A stretch of DNA of 35,196 bases, taken from the NCBI GenBank assembly GCA_017853205.1, contig JAFMKB010000025.1, positions 1-35,196 on the forward strand, given 5' to 3'. Positions 15,386 to 23,940 of the stretch are shown here, one piece after another (the first letter of the stretch is position 1; every line of letters starts with the position of its first letter). A program made the translations under genes and the position numbers. Source of the DNA: Gammaproteobacteria bacterium. GTDB taxonomy: Bacteria > Pseudomonadota > Gammaproteobacteria > Pseudomonadales > Pseudohongiellaceae. Below the pieces are notes generated by a model. The model searched no databases. It was not told the DNA's origin and saw nothing but the letters and a program-made list of their open reading frames with translations.

Positions 15386-16447
15386 ATGCGTTACCCCCGT
15401 TATCCTGTGGTGCTTTCATGGTTTTGTGCTAGGATGCCGCTCTTTTTCCCAAGTGTTCCTAGCATGCCATCAATAGCTGCAGCGCCTCAGAGCAATTTCA
15501 AAGGCTTTCTCTTATCGCTTACCGCCGCGGTGATGTGGGGGATGTTGCCAGTTGCACTCAAAGAAGTGTTAGCCGGCATGGATGCGACAACAATTGTTTG
15601 GTATCGCTTTCTGATCGCGGGCGTTGTGCTTTGGGCATGGCTCGCCGCGACGAAGCAGCTTCCTATGCTTGCGTCTGCGCCAGTGATCACCAAGTGGGTT
15701 CTTCTTTTCGCCTCGGCGAGCCTCTGCGCAAACTATTTTTTCTTTTCCTACAGTCTTAACTTCGTGAATGGCGAGACAAGTGAGGCGGTGATTCAGCTGA
15801 GCACGCTGTTCCTCATCCTAGGCGGTGTAGTCATTTATCGAGAGCCGTTTCTTGCCGTGCAGAAGCTTGGCACGCTACTAATCGTTGGCGGGCTTTTGCT
15901 GTTCTTCAATGAAAGACTTTTTGAGCTCAATAGTTTGGAGAACGATCAAACTATTGGCGTGTTAATCGTTGTGGCGGCGGCGATAACATGGACAATCTAC
16001 GCGCTCTTGCAAAAGCAGCTGCTCAAGAGCTATACGCCGGTGCAGATTCTGAGCGTGATTTACGCCTTCTCGATAGTCGTCTTGTTACCGCTAGTGTCTC
16101 CTCTCCTAGTCTTTGATCTTACGCCTGTACAGTTCTCGCTGCTTGCGTTTTGCTGTCTTAATACAGTGATAGCTTACGGGTGTTTCGCCGAGGCAATGAG
16201 CTGTTGGGACGCCTCGAAGGTGAGCGCTGTACTCGCGCTTGCTCCACTTTTTACTATTGCCTCGCTTAAGATTACCGTTTTCGTTTTTCCCGACTATGCC
16301 TTTAGTGACAGGCTTGGGCTGCTCTCCATCGCTGGTGCGGTTCTGTTGGTCATCGGCTCGATCTTGACCGCCCTAGTGCCTTGGCTCTATCAGCGCAGGT
16401 TGCAGCACCGCAAAGACGCTGCCACCGCCGTTGACTCTGTGAGCTAA
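15386..16447 (+). CDS. EamA/DMT-family transporter
   Basis: Inner-membrane drug/metabolite-type transporter with about ten hydrophobic helices in two EamA repeats. The first repeat starts at FKGFLLSLTAAVMWGMLP and the second at TIGVLIVVAAAITWTIYALLQK. The ..WG..P and ..WY.R motifs are typical of the family. Substrate unknown. The start is uncertain: ATG 15386 has AGGG seven bases upstream, but the added 26 residues are unusual. ATG 15464 (MPSIAAAPQ) gives the normal distance to the first helix but has no ribosome site, and ATG 15434 is intermediate. A TGCTAGGAT extended -10-like sequence at 15427-15435 would favour the 15464 start. A small hairpin (GCCCT/AGGGC, 15367-15379) sits between the HNH stop and this gene. 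Confidence 0.88.
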   Translation: MRYPRYPVVLSWFCARMPLFFPSVPSMPSIAAAPQSNFKGFLLSLTAAVMWGMLPVALKEVLAGMDATTIVWYRFLIAGVVLWAWLAATKQLPMLASAPVITKWVLLFASASLCANYFFFSYSLNFVNGETSEAVIQLSTLFLILGGVVIYREPFLAVQKLGTLLIVGGLLLFFNERLFELNSLENDQTIGVLIVVAAAITWTIYALLQKQLLKSYTPVQILSVIYAFSIVVLLPLVSPLLVFDLTPVQFSLLAFCCLNTVIAYGCFAEAMSCWDASKVSAVLALAPLFTIASLKITVFVFPDYAFSDRLGLLSIAGAVLLVIGSILTALVPWLYQRRLQHRKDAATAVDSVS

Positions 16448-16516
16448 ATACTCAAAACTCTAACGAATAAGCTCAGGCGAGAACCGCCGCTAAGGGCACT
16501 ATTTGGGAGAGCTGGA

Positions 16517-18550
16517 ATGAGTCCGCGTCAGAAAAATTCACACTATTTATTGCGCTTAGTTTTTTTTGCGCTAGCGCTCTTCAGTCTTTCTACTCCTTCT
16601 GCGTTCGCCGAAGTCGTTTCAATCGATGTCGCTTCGCGAGAGACTATCGCCGAGGCTAATGTCAGCTTTAGCTATGAGTCTATTCTAGGTGTCGTTCACT
16701 TTACCCTAGACCCTGCGGCGCCGGGTAACAAGGCGGTTGTCGATTTAGCGCATGCGCCGGTCAATGCTGAGGGGCTTGTCGAGTATTCTGCCGACTTCAA
16801 ACTCCTTATCCCTTCTTCCAATATTGCCTCGGACTTTCTCTACTACAACGTAAACAATCGTGGCGGCAGTCGCGTGCCACCGGAGGTAGGTCTTGAGCAT
16901 CCGCTAGCGGAATTGGGCTATACCTACCTCGTTACGGGGTGGATTAACGAGATTAGCTCAGGCCCTAATCGACAAAGACTACATGCGCCAATTGTTACGA
17001 GGGCAGGCGCGCCAATTAAAGGTGATGTCCGCTACGAAGTGGTAGTGAGCGCGCCATCGTTTTCTGAAAATATTGCAGGTAGCGGTCATCTGGCTTACAC
17101 GCCGACTCGTGAAGGCCTCGCTACGGCCACGCTCAGTAAACGAGACTATCAGGACGACACGCGCGAATACTTGTCGCGCGAAGACTTCGAATTGCAGGTC
17201 ACGCCACAGGGTGACAGCAATCAGCCGCTCGTTGAATTGATACTCGCAGAGGGATTCGAGCCCGGTGTTATCTACGAGCTTATTTACGAGGCGCAGGATC
17301 CCGTGCTCTCTGGCGCTGGCATGACAGCTATCCGCGACCTTGTTTCGTTAATGCGGTTCGGTGGTGAGAGCGCTGATCAGTTAACGCAGCTTGGACTGCC
17401 AAACATAAACCATACAGCGGCATGGGGTATTTCTCAGAGTGGACGGCTTCTGCGGCAGTTCGTTTACCAAGGATTTAATGAAGACCTTGAGGGCCGACGT
17501 GTCTTTGATGGTGTAATTCCCGTTATCGCCGGCGCTGGTTACGGCATGTTTAATAATCGTTTCGCGATGCCCACGCGTACCAATGGCCAGCACTCAAACC
17601 ATCTCTACCCTAATGATTACTTTCCGTTTACCTATGGCGAAAGCACCGATCCTTTCAGTGGGCGCAGAGACGGAGTCTTGAAACGAGCAATAGCAAGCGG
17701 CACCGATCCCAAGATCATGCATATCCAAACCTCAAACGAGTATTGGGTGCGCGGTGGTTCGCTTCCGCATACTAATCCTGAGGGAACCGAGGATGCCGAG
17801 CTGCCTAGCAGCGTCCGCTTCTACACGTTAGGCGGGTCACAGCACGGATCGGGCAGTGGACTGCCACGACCGGCCTCCTCAGGACAGCTGCCGCCCAATC
17901 CGAATCGGTGGTCCCCGCTATCTGACTCTTTGCTGGTGGCCATGGCAAAGTGGATCGCCGAAGGCAAAGAGCCACCCGCGTCTCGCTATCCTCGCATAGC
18001 AGACGGCAGTTTGGTTGCGTCGCATACAGACCGAGGAATCAATCCTGCCGCATGGAACCCGCTAGAGGGGGTGAATCATCCTCGCGCCATCTACAGACCG
18101 GCCGCAGCTGATTACGGTTCGCGTTGGGAAAGAGAGGGAATAATCGATTCTCATCCTCAAGTCGCTATCGGGTACTACAACCCGCTAGTGCCAGCCGTGA
18201 ACCTCGATAACAACGATTCTGCCGAAACCACCGTACTCTCCCCGTTAACGCAAGCACCCGTAGCGACCTTCGTGCCCTGGAATCTGCGAGCGGAGGCAAC
18301 CGGTGCGCCATTGTCACTCGCAAGACTTGCAGGAGGCTATATTCCCCTGCCTACCTCTCCCAACGAAGCGGCGCAGACGCGCGATGTGCGTCACTCGTTA
18401 ACAGAGTTATACCAAGACTTTGATGAGTATCTGGCGCAATTTGAGGCGGCCACGGACAAACTCATCGCCGAGGGTTATTTGCTCGCAGGATTCAAAGAAG
18501 ACTATATGGCTATCGCCGCACAGTATGCGGATCTATTTGAACGAAGGTGA
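16517..18550 (+). CDS. Exported alpha/beta hydrolase-domain protein (Abhydrolase_10 type)
   Basis: A 677-aa exported protein with a signal peptide ending in PSAFA (about residue 31). It matches the large 'alpha/beta hydrolase domain' family found in marine and soil proteobacteria, with the motifs YNVNNRGGS near residue 113, LVTGW, and the nucleophile elbow GISQSGRLL with S306. FYTLGGSQHGSG carries a likely catalytic histidine. Substrate is unknown; members are usually annotated as putative esterases. GGGAG lies about seven bases before the ATG. It runs convergent to the short asparaginase gene, with 37 bases between stops. Confidence 0.85.
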   Translation: MSPRQKNSHYLLRLVFFALALFSLSTPSAFAEVVSIDVASRETIAEANVSFSYESILGVVHFTLDPAAPGNKAVVDLAHAPVNAEGLVEYSADFKLLIPSSNIASDFLYYNVNNRGGSRVPPEVGLEHPLAELGYTYLVTGWINEISSGPNRQRLHAPIVTRAGAPIKGDVRYEVVVSAPSFSENIAGSGHLAYTPTREGLATATLSKRDYQDDTREYLSREDFELQVTPQGDSNQPLVELILAEGFEPGVIYELIYEAQDPVLSGAGMTAIRDLVSLMRFGGESADQLTQLGLPNINHTAAWGISQSGRLLRQFVYQGFNEDLEGRRVFDGVIPVIAGAGYGMFNNRFAMPTRTNGQHSNHLYPNDYFPFTYGESTDPFSGRRDGVLKRAIASGTDPKIMHIQTSNEYWVRGGSLPHTNPEGTEDAELPSSVRFYTLGGSQHGSGSGLPRPASSGQLPPNPNRWSPLSDSLLVAMAKWIAEGKEPPASRYPRIADGSLVASHTDRGINPAAWNPLEGVNHPRAIYRPAAADYGSRWEREGIIDSHPQVAIGYYNPLVPAVNLDNNDSAETTVLSPLTQAPVATFVPWNLRAEATGAPLSLARLAGGYIPLPTSPNEAAQTRDVRHSLTELYQDFDEYLAQFEAATDKLIAEGYLLAGFKEDYMAIAAQYADLFERR

Positions 18551-18558
18551 GCAGGTAA

Positions 18559-18589
18559 AGAATCCGCCGTGCGCAGCGAGCGGTGGTTT
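18559..18589. terminator. Candidate bidirectional terminator
   Basis: CCGCC at 18564-18568 can pair with GGTGG at 18582-18586 (five pairs, one G-U), flanked by A-rich bases on the left and TTT on the right. It lies between the convergent hydrolase and asparaginase genes, overlapping the asparaginase stop codon. The stem is short, so this is a weak call. Confidence 0.3.
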
Positions 18590-19088
18590 AGATCGCGATG
18601 AAGCGCTGGCCTTCCCTGTCTTTTTTAACGGCGTCGTAAGCGAACACTTGCCCGCTCATGGCTATATAGATGCCAGGCTTCATCGTCTGTACCGCAGTTA
18701 GTGCTGCGCCAAGATTAAACATGGCGTCGGACTTCTTGAAAATCGCCGGGGCCAGCGCGCCTGTTAACACGATGGTTTTTTGAAAATTTTCGTCTTTGTA
18801 CAGTGAGCTCAATGCGCCTGCGGTATTAACCATGGTGTCGGTGCCATGAGTGATGACAATAAGCTCTTCATCAGTTTTTGCGACAGCGTCGCGCACGAGT
18901 TCGCGATCAGCCTCATCCATTTCGAGCGAGTCCTTGCGCATAAGCGAGGTGACCCGGCAGTCAAGGTTTAAGTTTAGCTCTTCGAGCATCTCGAGCGCGT
19001 AGGGGACACCGACCTCGTATTCGCTTAACGCGTCGAAATAGACCTTATCGATAGTCCCGCCGACGCACAGTATTCTAATTGCCTGCAT
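18588..19088 (-). CDS. Single-domain asparaginase-like protein
   Basis: The 166-aa product matches only the N-terminal domain of L-asparaginases, which are normally about 320-350 aa. The substrate-site elements of that domain are present: GGTIDK with T12, KDSLEM around D53-S54, and THGTDTM with T83-D84. TGALAPAIF and a SDAMFNLGAA segment follow. The C-terminal domain, which in full-length enzymes completes the neighbouring active site, is absent. No fragment of it is visible downstream, so this looks like a bona fide short family rather than a broken gene. The start at ATG 19088 has AGAGGA six bases upstream; an in-frame TTG at 19103 has none. Activity on asparagine is unproven. Confidence 0.82.
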   Translation of the reverse strand: MQAIRILCVGGTIDKVYFDALSEYEVGVPYALEMLEELNLNLDCRVTSLMRKDSLEMDEADRELVRDAVAKTDEELIVITHGTDTMVNTAGALSSLYKDENFQKTIVLTGALAPAIFKKSDAMFNLGAALTAVQTMKPGIYIAMSGQVFAYDAVKKDREGQRFIAI

Positions 19089-19190
19089 AAGTTGTCCTCT
19101 CAAATAACGCGCAGAATGGGCGATCGATTACAAGCTAACGAGTATAGACATTTCGAACGCGGCCGGCGAGGAGAAGCGAGAGCTTAGGCG

Positions 19191-19700
19191 TCAGCGAGGA
19201 ATTACTTCGAACATCCATGTATCACCACCGGTCACCTGAGAGTCGTCGCTTGCCGCGCTGAATCCATATTTGCGACTAAATTCCGAGAGCACTGGCGCGA
19301 CAATCTCTCCGCCCATAACTCGCGCTAGGCGTTGTTCGTAGAGCTTGCCGTCGATCCTTAGAATAATGCGATCGTCGTCGGTAAGATAATGAGGCCACTG
19401 CTTCCACAGCCTCCCGTAGCCGGTGTTCATGTAGCCGCTGACGAGGAAAAGCCTACTCTCGACTACGCCGAGCCACACGGTACGAGAAGTAGTGGGATTT
19501 AGAGTTTGGAATTCGATTTCTTGCCGGTCTTTAATAAAGTCCCAGTTCATCGGCGACGTGCTGAGCGCGCCGGTTCTGAAGGGGCCGCCTGAGATGATTT
19601 CCAAGGGGCCGTCGTGAAAACGCATGCCGACTAAGAAAGCCCCGATACTCAAAGCCACTACAAACACGAGTGTGGCAAGAAGTCGAAAGGAAGCGCGCAT
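19191..19700 (-). CDS. Membrane-anchored protein, possible split-barrel fold
   Basis: A 169-aa protein with an N-terminal membrane anchor or signal (residues 8-28). After the anchor, the sequence pattern V-VV-S-LFLVSGYM-GYGRLWKQWP-DDRI-LRIDGKLYEQRLARV resembles small FMN/F420-binding split-barrel (nitroreductase/PNPOx-like) proteins. This is a pattern impression, not a firm match. The start is supported by AAGGAG, 9 bases upstream (19710-19715 on this strand). It is divergent from the gene at 19874, whose product has a similar architecture. The 173-base gap between them must carry both promoters. No ligand-binding residue can be assigned with confidence. Confidence 0.72.
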   Translation of the reverse strand: MRASFRLLATLVFVVALSIGAFLVGMRFHDGPLEIISGGPFRTGALSTSPMNWDFIKDRQEIEFQTLNPTTSRTVWLGVVESRLFLVSGYMNTGYGRLWKQWPHYLTDDDRIILRIDGKLYEQRLARVMGGEIVAPVLSEFSRKYGFSAASDDSQVTGGDTWMFEVIPR

Positions 19701-19873
19701 TGTAAAGGTCTCCTTAACAGAGGGCGTGTCGGGCAGTACGCTGACATCTTACTAGAATGACTGTTCGTGATTGCCAGAATTGACCAACAGTAGCTAAGTC
19801 ACTCAATGATTGCTAGATTGAATTAACCCGAGAAAGCATAAATTGGTAAGAAAACCACCACAGAGATTCATCA

Positions 19874-20290
19874 ATGGCGTTGCTAATCAAAGTACTAAAG
19901 TGGATTTTTCTAGGCCTTCTTGTTGTAGGCGTTGCCTTTGCAGGGCTAGAGCGCCTCGCAGCGGAACGCATTGAAGTGGTCGAGCTCATCGCCGCGAACG
20001 AGGCGGGCGAAAAGCGAAACACGCGACTCTGGGTAGTTGATGACGAGGGGTTGGCCTATCTGCGCGTCGGCGCGGATGGTTCGGGTTGGCATGACCGAAT
20101 TCTTATGAACGACTCAGTTACAGTAGTTAGGCAAGGCGTGACGGCGCAGTATCGGGTGCAGGCGCGCCCCGAAAAGTCGGCACGGATTAATGAGCTCATG
20201 CAGCAAAAATACACATGGGGCGATACGCTGATTGGTCTGATGGTAGGTAGCAGAGAAGGCTCGATTCCTCTCGAGCTACAACCGCTCTAA
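19874..20290 (+). CDS. Membrane-anchored small protein, possible split-barrel fold
   Basis: A 138-aa protein with one N-terminal hydrophobic helix (about residues 3-24), then a soluble domain containing RLWVVDDEGLAYLRVG, GWHDRIL and a later QYRVQARPEKSARIN. The arrangement (strand, Gly-rich turn, Trp, Asp, strand) parallels that of the protein encoded divergently at 19191-19700. I read the two as distant paralogues of nitroreductase/F420-binding-like split barrels; this is inference. The ribosome site is weak (CAGAGA). It converges with the small gene at 20308-20613, with 17 bases between their stops. Confidence 0.72.
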   Translation: MALLIKVLKWIFLGLLVVGVAFAGLERLAAERIEVVELIAANEAGEKRNTRLWVVDDEGLAYLRVGADGSGWHDRILMNDSVTVVRQGVTAQYRVQARPEKSARINELMQQKYTWGDTLIGLMVGSREGSIPLELQPL

Positions 20291-20307
20291 CCAACTGTGC
20301 GACAAGG

Positions 20308-20613
20308 CTAAATACCGAGGCGGCTTAAAGAATTAACCAATTCTCGGAGCATCTTTTCTGCAACGGGATGTTCTGCTGCAAACAGTGCTTCGAGAGCGAC
20401 GGCCTCCTCTAAGAGTGATTCTTTCGCTGAGTTGCTGCGAGGCAGGTCTTCCGCAGAATTCTGCGGAGCAGTTCCGATCCCAACGTAGTCCTCCACTCGG
20501 CGTCTGAATACAGCGTTCTGTAAAGCCAATTGACGCTGAGCGCTCCTATTGATTTCGCTATCGATGGCATCGAGCCGAGCACGCGTTGCGTGTCTAAATT
20601 CTTCTCTGTTCAT
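20308..20613 (-). CDS. Small helical protein of unknown function
   Basis: A 101-aa soluble, charged protein with no signal or membrane segment. I do not recognise a family. Two helical parts are visible: residues 1-45 (rich in Arg/Glu, coiled-coil-like spacing) and 63-98 (SLLEEAVALEALFAAEHPVAEKMLRELV), joined by a Ser/Asn/Pro linker. The start ATG at 20613 has GGAG five to six bases upstream on this strand, which supports it as a real gene. It stands alone on its strand. Confidence 0.65.
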   Translation of the reverse strand: MNREEFRHATRARLDAIDSEINRSAQRQLALQNAVFRRRVEDYVGIGTAPQNSAEDLPRSNSAKESLLEEAVALEALFAAEHPVAEKMLRELVNSLSRLGI

Positions 20614-20706
20614 AAGGGCTCCATTGGCGCGTAAACTCTCTATTAAGCATAGCGCTCGGTGGCGTGGGTGCGTTGACGCAGAACAATGCCTACGACATTG
20701 CTTTGC

Positions 20707-20735
20707 TTGTGTTTTTAAACGCCTACTCCTATGCT
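20707..20735 (+). promoter_or_regulatory. Candidate promoter of the dienelactone-hydrolase gene
   Basis: TTGTGT (20707-20712) and TATGCT (20730-20735) are 17 bases apart, a reasonable sigma-70 pair, 68 bases upstream of the ATG at 20803. The 189-base gap also holds an A-tract just before the ribosome site. Moderate to low confidence. Confidence 0.35.
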
Positions 20736-20802
20736 AAGGCCGGATTGCTAACCGCTTTATTCGCAATGTCACTTAATAAAAAAAAGTTTCTGAGGACTTA
20801 CT

Positions 20803-21702
20803 ATGTGTGATCTAGACACCCAAAAAGACGCCGAGGCGTTTCTCGCTGGAGACGGCGGCAATAAAAAGTTGGCAGCATCATTCTCGCGTCGAGAATTTGG
20901 TTTGATGACTGCTGTTGCTGGATCGGCAATGTTGCTGCCGCCGGTGGCGAATGCGCAGTCGGTAATAGAGAGCGACGTTGATATCACTACTGCAGATGGC
21001 GTGGCCGATTGCTATTTCGTGCATCCCGCGCAGGGCAGTCATGCGGCAGTTATTGTATGGCCAGATATTCTCGGACTGAGGCCTGCTTTCCGCGCCATGG
21101 GCAAGCGCCTCGCTCAGTCAGGCTACAGTGTTTTGGTAGTGAATCCGTTCTATAGGGATGCACGGGCGCCGGTAGTAGGCGAGGGTGCAAGCTTCGGTCA
21201 ACCCGAGACGCGGGAAATCGTTCTGCCGATGGCGCGTAATCTCAATGCTGAAACGCATTTTACGGACGCGCGCGCAGTGGTTGCGTTCCTCGATGCTCAG
21301 CCTTCTGTTGATACCTCGCGGCGTATTGGCACGACCGGTTATTGCATGGGCGGTCCAATGGTTATGCGTACGGTAGCGGCTGTGCCAGATCGTCTTGGCG
21401 CAGGGGGCACATTCCATGGAGGTGGCCTTGCAACGGACGCAGACAATAGCCCACATCTGCTAATTCCACAGACACAGTCAGCTATGTTGCATTGTGTAGC
21501 TGCGAACGACGACGCGGCAGACCCTAACGCCAAAGACATCCTTAACACAGCCTATGCCGCGGCAGGTCTCTCGGCCGAGATAGAAGTGTATGCCGACACG
21601 CTTCATGGCTGGTGTCCGCCGGATTCGCAGGTTTATCACGAGGCGCAGGCAGAACGGGCATGGAGCCGCCTGTTAGCGCTGTTCGACGTCGCCCTCGCGT
21701 AG
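20803..21702 (+). CDS. Dienelactone-hydrolase-family protein with Tat-like signal
   Basis: Alpha/beta hydrolase of 299 aa. An internal Tat-like signal begins at S28-R29-R30-E31-F32 and is followed by a hydrophobic stretch ending VANA, with an unusually long 27-residue leader before the twin arginine. Catalytic features are those of dienelactone hydrolases: the Cys nucleophile C181 in GYCMGG, an Asp in ANDDAADP, and His in DTLHGW. PDILGLRP is a family motif. The substrate is unknown. GAGGA lies six bases upstream of ATG 20803. Its last 30 bases overlap, on the opposite strand, the 3' end of the lipoprotein gene at 21673-22893. Confidence 0.9.
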   Translation: MCDLDTQKDAEAFLAGDGGNKKLAASFSRREFGLMTAVAGSAMLLPPVANAQSVIESDVDITTADGVADCYFVHPAQGSHAAVIVWPDILGLRPAFRAMGKRLAQSGYSVLVVNPFYRDARAPVVGEGASFGQPETREIVLPMARNLNAETHFTDARAVVAFLDAQPSVDTSRRIGTTGYCMGGPMVMRTVAAVPDRLGAGGTFHGGGLATDADNSPHLLIPQTQSAMLHCVAANDDAADPNAKDILNTAYAAAGLSAEIEVYADTLHGWCPPDSQVYHEAQAERAWSRLLALFDVALA

Positions 21703-22893
21703 AGGCGCGTTTTCGAGTTCAAAGAGGGCGCGGAGAATGCCGCGCCACTCCCTATATTGCTGTTCCATTGTTCCAGATAACCCGTGCACCTGTCCGTTGA
21801 GTTCAAGCATCGCTGGCGCGAGCTCGTTATTGAATCCTGCCGCGAGTTCAGTGAATTCGTGTTCGTAAATTTTGCTCCATTTAAAGCGATCATACCGCTG
21901 GCTAAGAGCTAGGAAGCTGCGCGAGTCGCCGTAGGTGGTTGTTGATGGGGGCATAGCGTCGCGACTAAGTGTTTCTTCTGTTTGGTCGAGCGAATAGCGT
22001 CGCCACAGTAGGTAGGCAGGTTGAATATCCGCGTAAAGCGTCTGGTAATACTCGTCGACAGTGTCGATAAATAGATGATGCCGATAGCGCATGTCGCTGA
22101 CTCGGGCGAGCATAGGGTCGTCGGCAGCAGGCAGGGTCACCAGTTGCAGGAGTCCTTCCTCGTCCTCCGCGAGTGTGTTTGCAAAGCGTTCGGGTGAGAG
22201 GTCGCGAGCATAGACGAGGTCGGCGATTCGCAGAATTTCAGCGAGGCGCTCCTCTGACAGCGAGTCGCGCTGTGCGAGTAAATCGTTAGCCACCTGCTTG
22301 TAGAGATCATGGAATGGATCGATCGCGTTCGCACCATCAAAGCGATTGCCGTAGGTGAAACGCGTCGACTCCGGGTAGTCGGAAAGCTGTGCAATGTCGG
22401 CGTAGTCTTGTGATAACCACACTCTGCCACTGCTATCCGTCGCGTCGATATGAACGGCAAGATCGAGGCCGGTAGAGCTTATTATTTCACCGCGGATGGT
22501 TAAGACAAGTGAGGGGTCTGCCTCGGGCACGACCCTCACCGCGCCCCACAGATCCGACTCAATCAGCGCTTTGCCTAACAGATGGGGTAAGAACTGCGTC
22601 TCTTTCTGTTTAATCTCATCAAAAATCCAGTCGCCGAACGCAGTATTGATGGCTTCACTTTCGCGCGTAGTAAAGGGCACGATCCCAATATCGATTCGAG
22701 TGCCGAGCGCGTCGCTTGCGAGTCTTTCTGCGCGCATCTGCGAGGTGACTAGGGTTACCGAGCCAACGGGTTCGATAGTCGGGCGCGCAGCAAGCGCATC
22801 TGCAGCGCTGGTGTCCACAGGCATAGTGCTGCGCTGAGCACAGCTGGACAGCGAGGTGATTGTCAGTGCCAATAGTATCAATGAGTACTTCAT
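21673..22893 (-). CDS. Unrecognised lipoprotein, second gene of a two-gene operon
   Basis: A 406-aa lipoprotein of no family that I can name. The start is ATG 22893, inside an ATGA that also holds the stop of the upstream gene; an in-frame TTG at 22917 is rejected. The signal is MKYSLILLALTITSLSSC with the lipobox cysteine at C18. The mature N-terminal half contains a GIVPFTTRE strand and a long segment with LVLTIRGEI and DLAVHIDATDSSGRVWLSQDY, which recall periplasmic lipoproteins that sense or assemble envelope components. The C-terminal half is helical (many Tyr, Arg, Glu; e.g. DEYYQTLYADIQPAYLLW). Its translation is probably coupled to that of the gene at 22890-23705. Confidence 0.8.
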   Translation of the reverse strand: MKYSLILLALTITSLSSCAQRSTMPVDTSAADALAARPTIEPVGSVTLVTSQMRAERLASDALGTRIDIGIVPFTTRESEAINTAFGDWIFDEIKQKETQFLPHLLGKALIESDLWGAVRVVPEADPSLVLTIRGEIISSTGLDLAVHIDATDSSGRVWLSQDYADIAQLSDYPESTRFTYGNRFDGANAIDPFHDLYKQVANDLLAQRDSLSEERLAEILRIADLVYARDLSPERFANTLAEDEEGLLQLVTLPAADDPMLARVSDMRYRHHLFIDTVDEYYQTLYADIQPAYLLWRRYSLDQTEETLSRDAMPPSTTTYGDSRSFLALSQRYDRFKWSKIYEHEFTELAAGFNNELAPAMLELNGQVHGLSGTMEQQYREWRGILRALFELENAPLREGDVEQR

Positions 22894-23705
22894 TGCTGCG
22901 TACCTGCTTGGCTGCAAACGCGTCCGCGGCTGAGTGTTTGCTCGCAGTCGAACTCCGCACGCGGCGCGTCGTAGCGGTTAAAGGCTTGCCGTAGATCGAA
23001 GGATTCGCTGCCCTTGCTAATGACCGAGGTGATGAGATTGAGCAGCAGGCCATCGGATGACACGCTAAAGCGATGAACGATAATTAAGTCATCGGGAAGC
23101 ATTGTTTGGAAGACTAGCTGCTGCCCATCCCAGCCGCACGCTTCGACGCCATGGCTGCTCGCGAACGTTTGCTGAACCTGCCAACCCGTGCCACAGACTA
23201 GAGACGAATCGCCGCGACGCTCAATGCGGATTTCGTCGCGCGTTTGATCAATACGTAGCGTGGTTTGGCGGCTGATATATTCCGCGAGGCGCGCGAGATC
23301 TATGATGCTGGCGCCGCGACCGCGACTGCTATTGAGATTGATATTACCAATCGAGATTGGCGGCACGCTGACTCTGGCTGCCGCACCGGGATTGCCGCCC
23401 TGACGCGCAGCAGCCTCTTGCCTCAGGCGCATTTTACGCGTGAGTTCATCTTGCCAGTCGTCGCTACGGCGAAAGTCCTTCTCCCAGAATCCGCTAAAAT
23501 CCAGTCGAAGCGGCTGGTCGAGATCGAGAACAGTTAGCCGGTCACTGTCTTGGGCAATGGCCGGCAGGGCAACGAAACACGTGAGCAGGGACAGCGCCCA
23601 GATTATCTTAGAGAGAAAACGCGAAGTTACACAGTGAGGCGCAGCGAGCGAGGCCCCTGCGATGGACGAAGACGGCGGAGTTGGCGAGCGTTTTTTGCTG
23701 AGCAC
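22890..23705 (-). CDS. Unrecognised exported protein, first gene of a two-gene operon
   Basis: A 271-aa exported protein without a recognised family. The only available start is GTG 23705, since an in-frame stop lies just upstream. This gives a long basic leader of about 30 residues before the hydrophobic signal (IIWALSLLTCFVALPAIAQ). The mature part has an amphipathic, Arg-rich helix near residues 80-100, a Gly/Ala-rich linker, and a C-terminal domain with four cysteines (C170-type SSLVCGTGW, VEACGWDG, EFDCEQ and RVCSQ) that could form two disulfides. A -10-like TATACT on this strand (23782-23787) with TTGCGT (23807-23812) 19 bases further upstream is a weak promoter candidate. Confidence 0.75.
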   Translation of the reverse strand: MLSKKRSPTPPSSSIAGASLAAPHCVTSRFLSKIIWALSLLTCFVALPAIAQDSDRLTVLDLDQPLRLDFSGFWEKDFRRSDDWQDELTRKMRLRQEAAARQGGNPGAAARVSVPPISIGNINLNSSRGRGASIIDLARLAEYISRQTTLRIDQTRDEIRIERRGDSSLVCGTGWQVQQTFASSHGVEACGWDGQQLVFQTMLPDDLIIVHRFSVSSDGLLLNLITSVISKGSESFDLRQAFNRYDAPRAEFDCEQTLSRGRVCSQAGTQQ

Positions 23706-23940
23706 TGCGACTGAGTTTCCCTAAGTTCACTGCGGCTGACTGCAAGATAAGAATACATGTGCTGTTGCCGCACAGTCTAAGAGTATACGGGCTGAGAGTA
23801 AAAAACACGCAACTCACACAACTAACGCCGAAGCCTGAAGCGATGACAACAGGGACCCGCCGCTAGACTTACATTCCGTGCGGGCCTACTCTTATGGCAT
23901 AGTAGCTCTCGGCGTAAACGTAGATCTTAAGGAGAACACG

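Noticed and set aside
23788-23800. CTGAGA, a core piece of the TPP (thiamine) riboswitch
   Set aside because: The rest of the riboswitch (the ACC..GAT.. element and its stems) is absent, and the adjacent genes are not thiamine genes.
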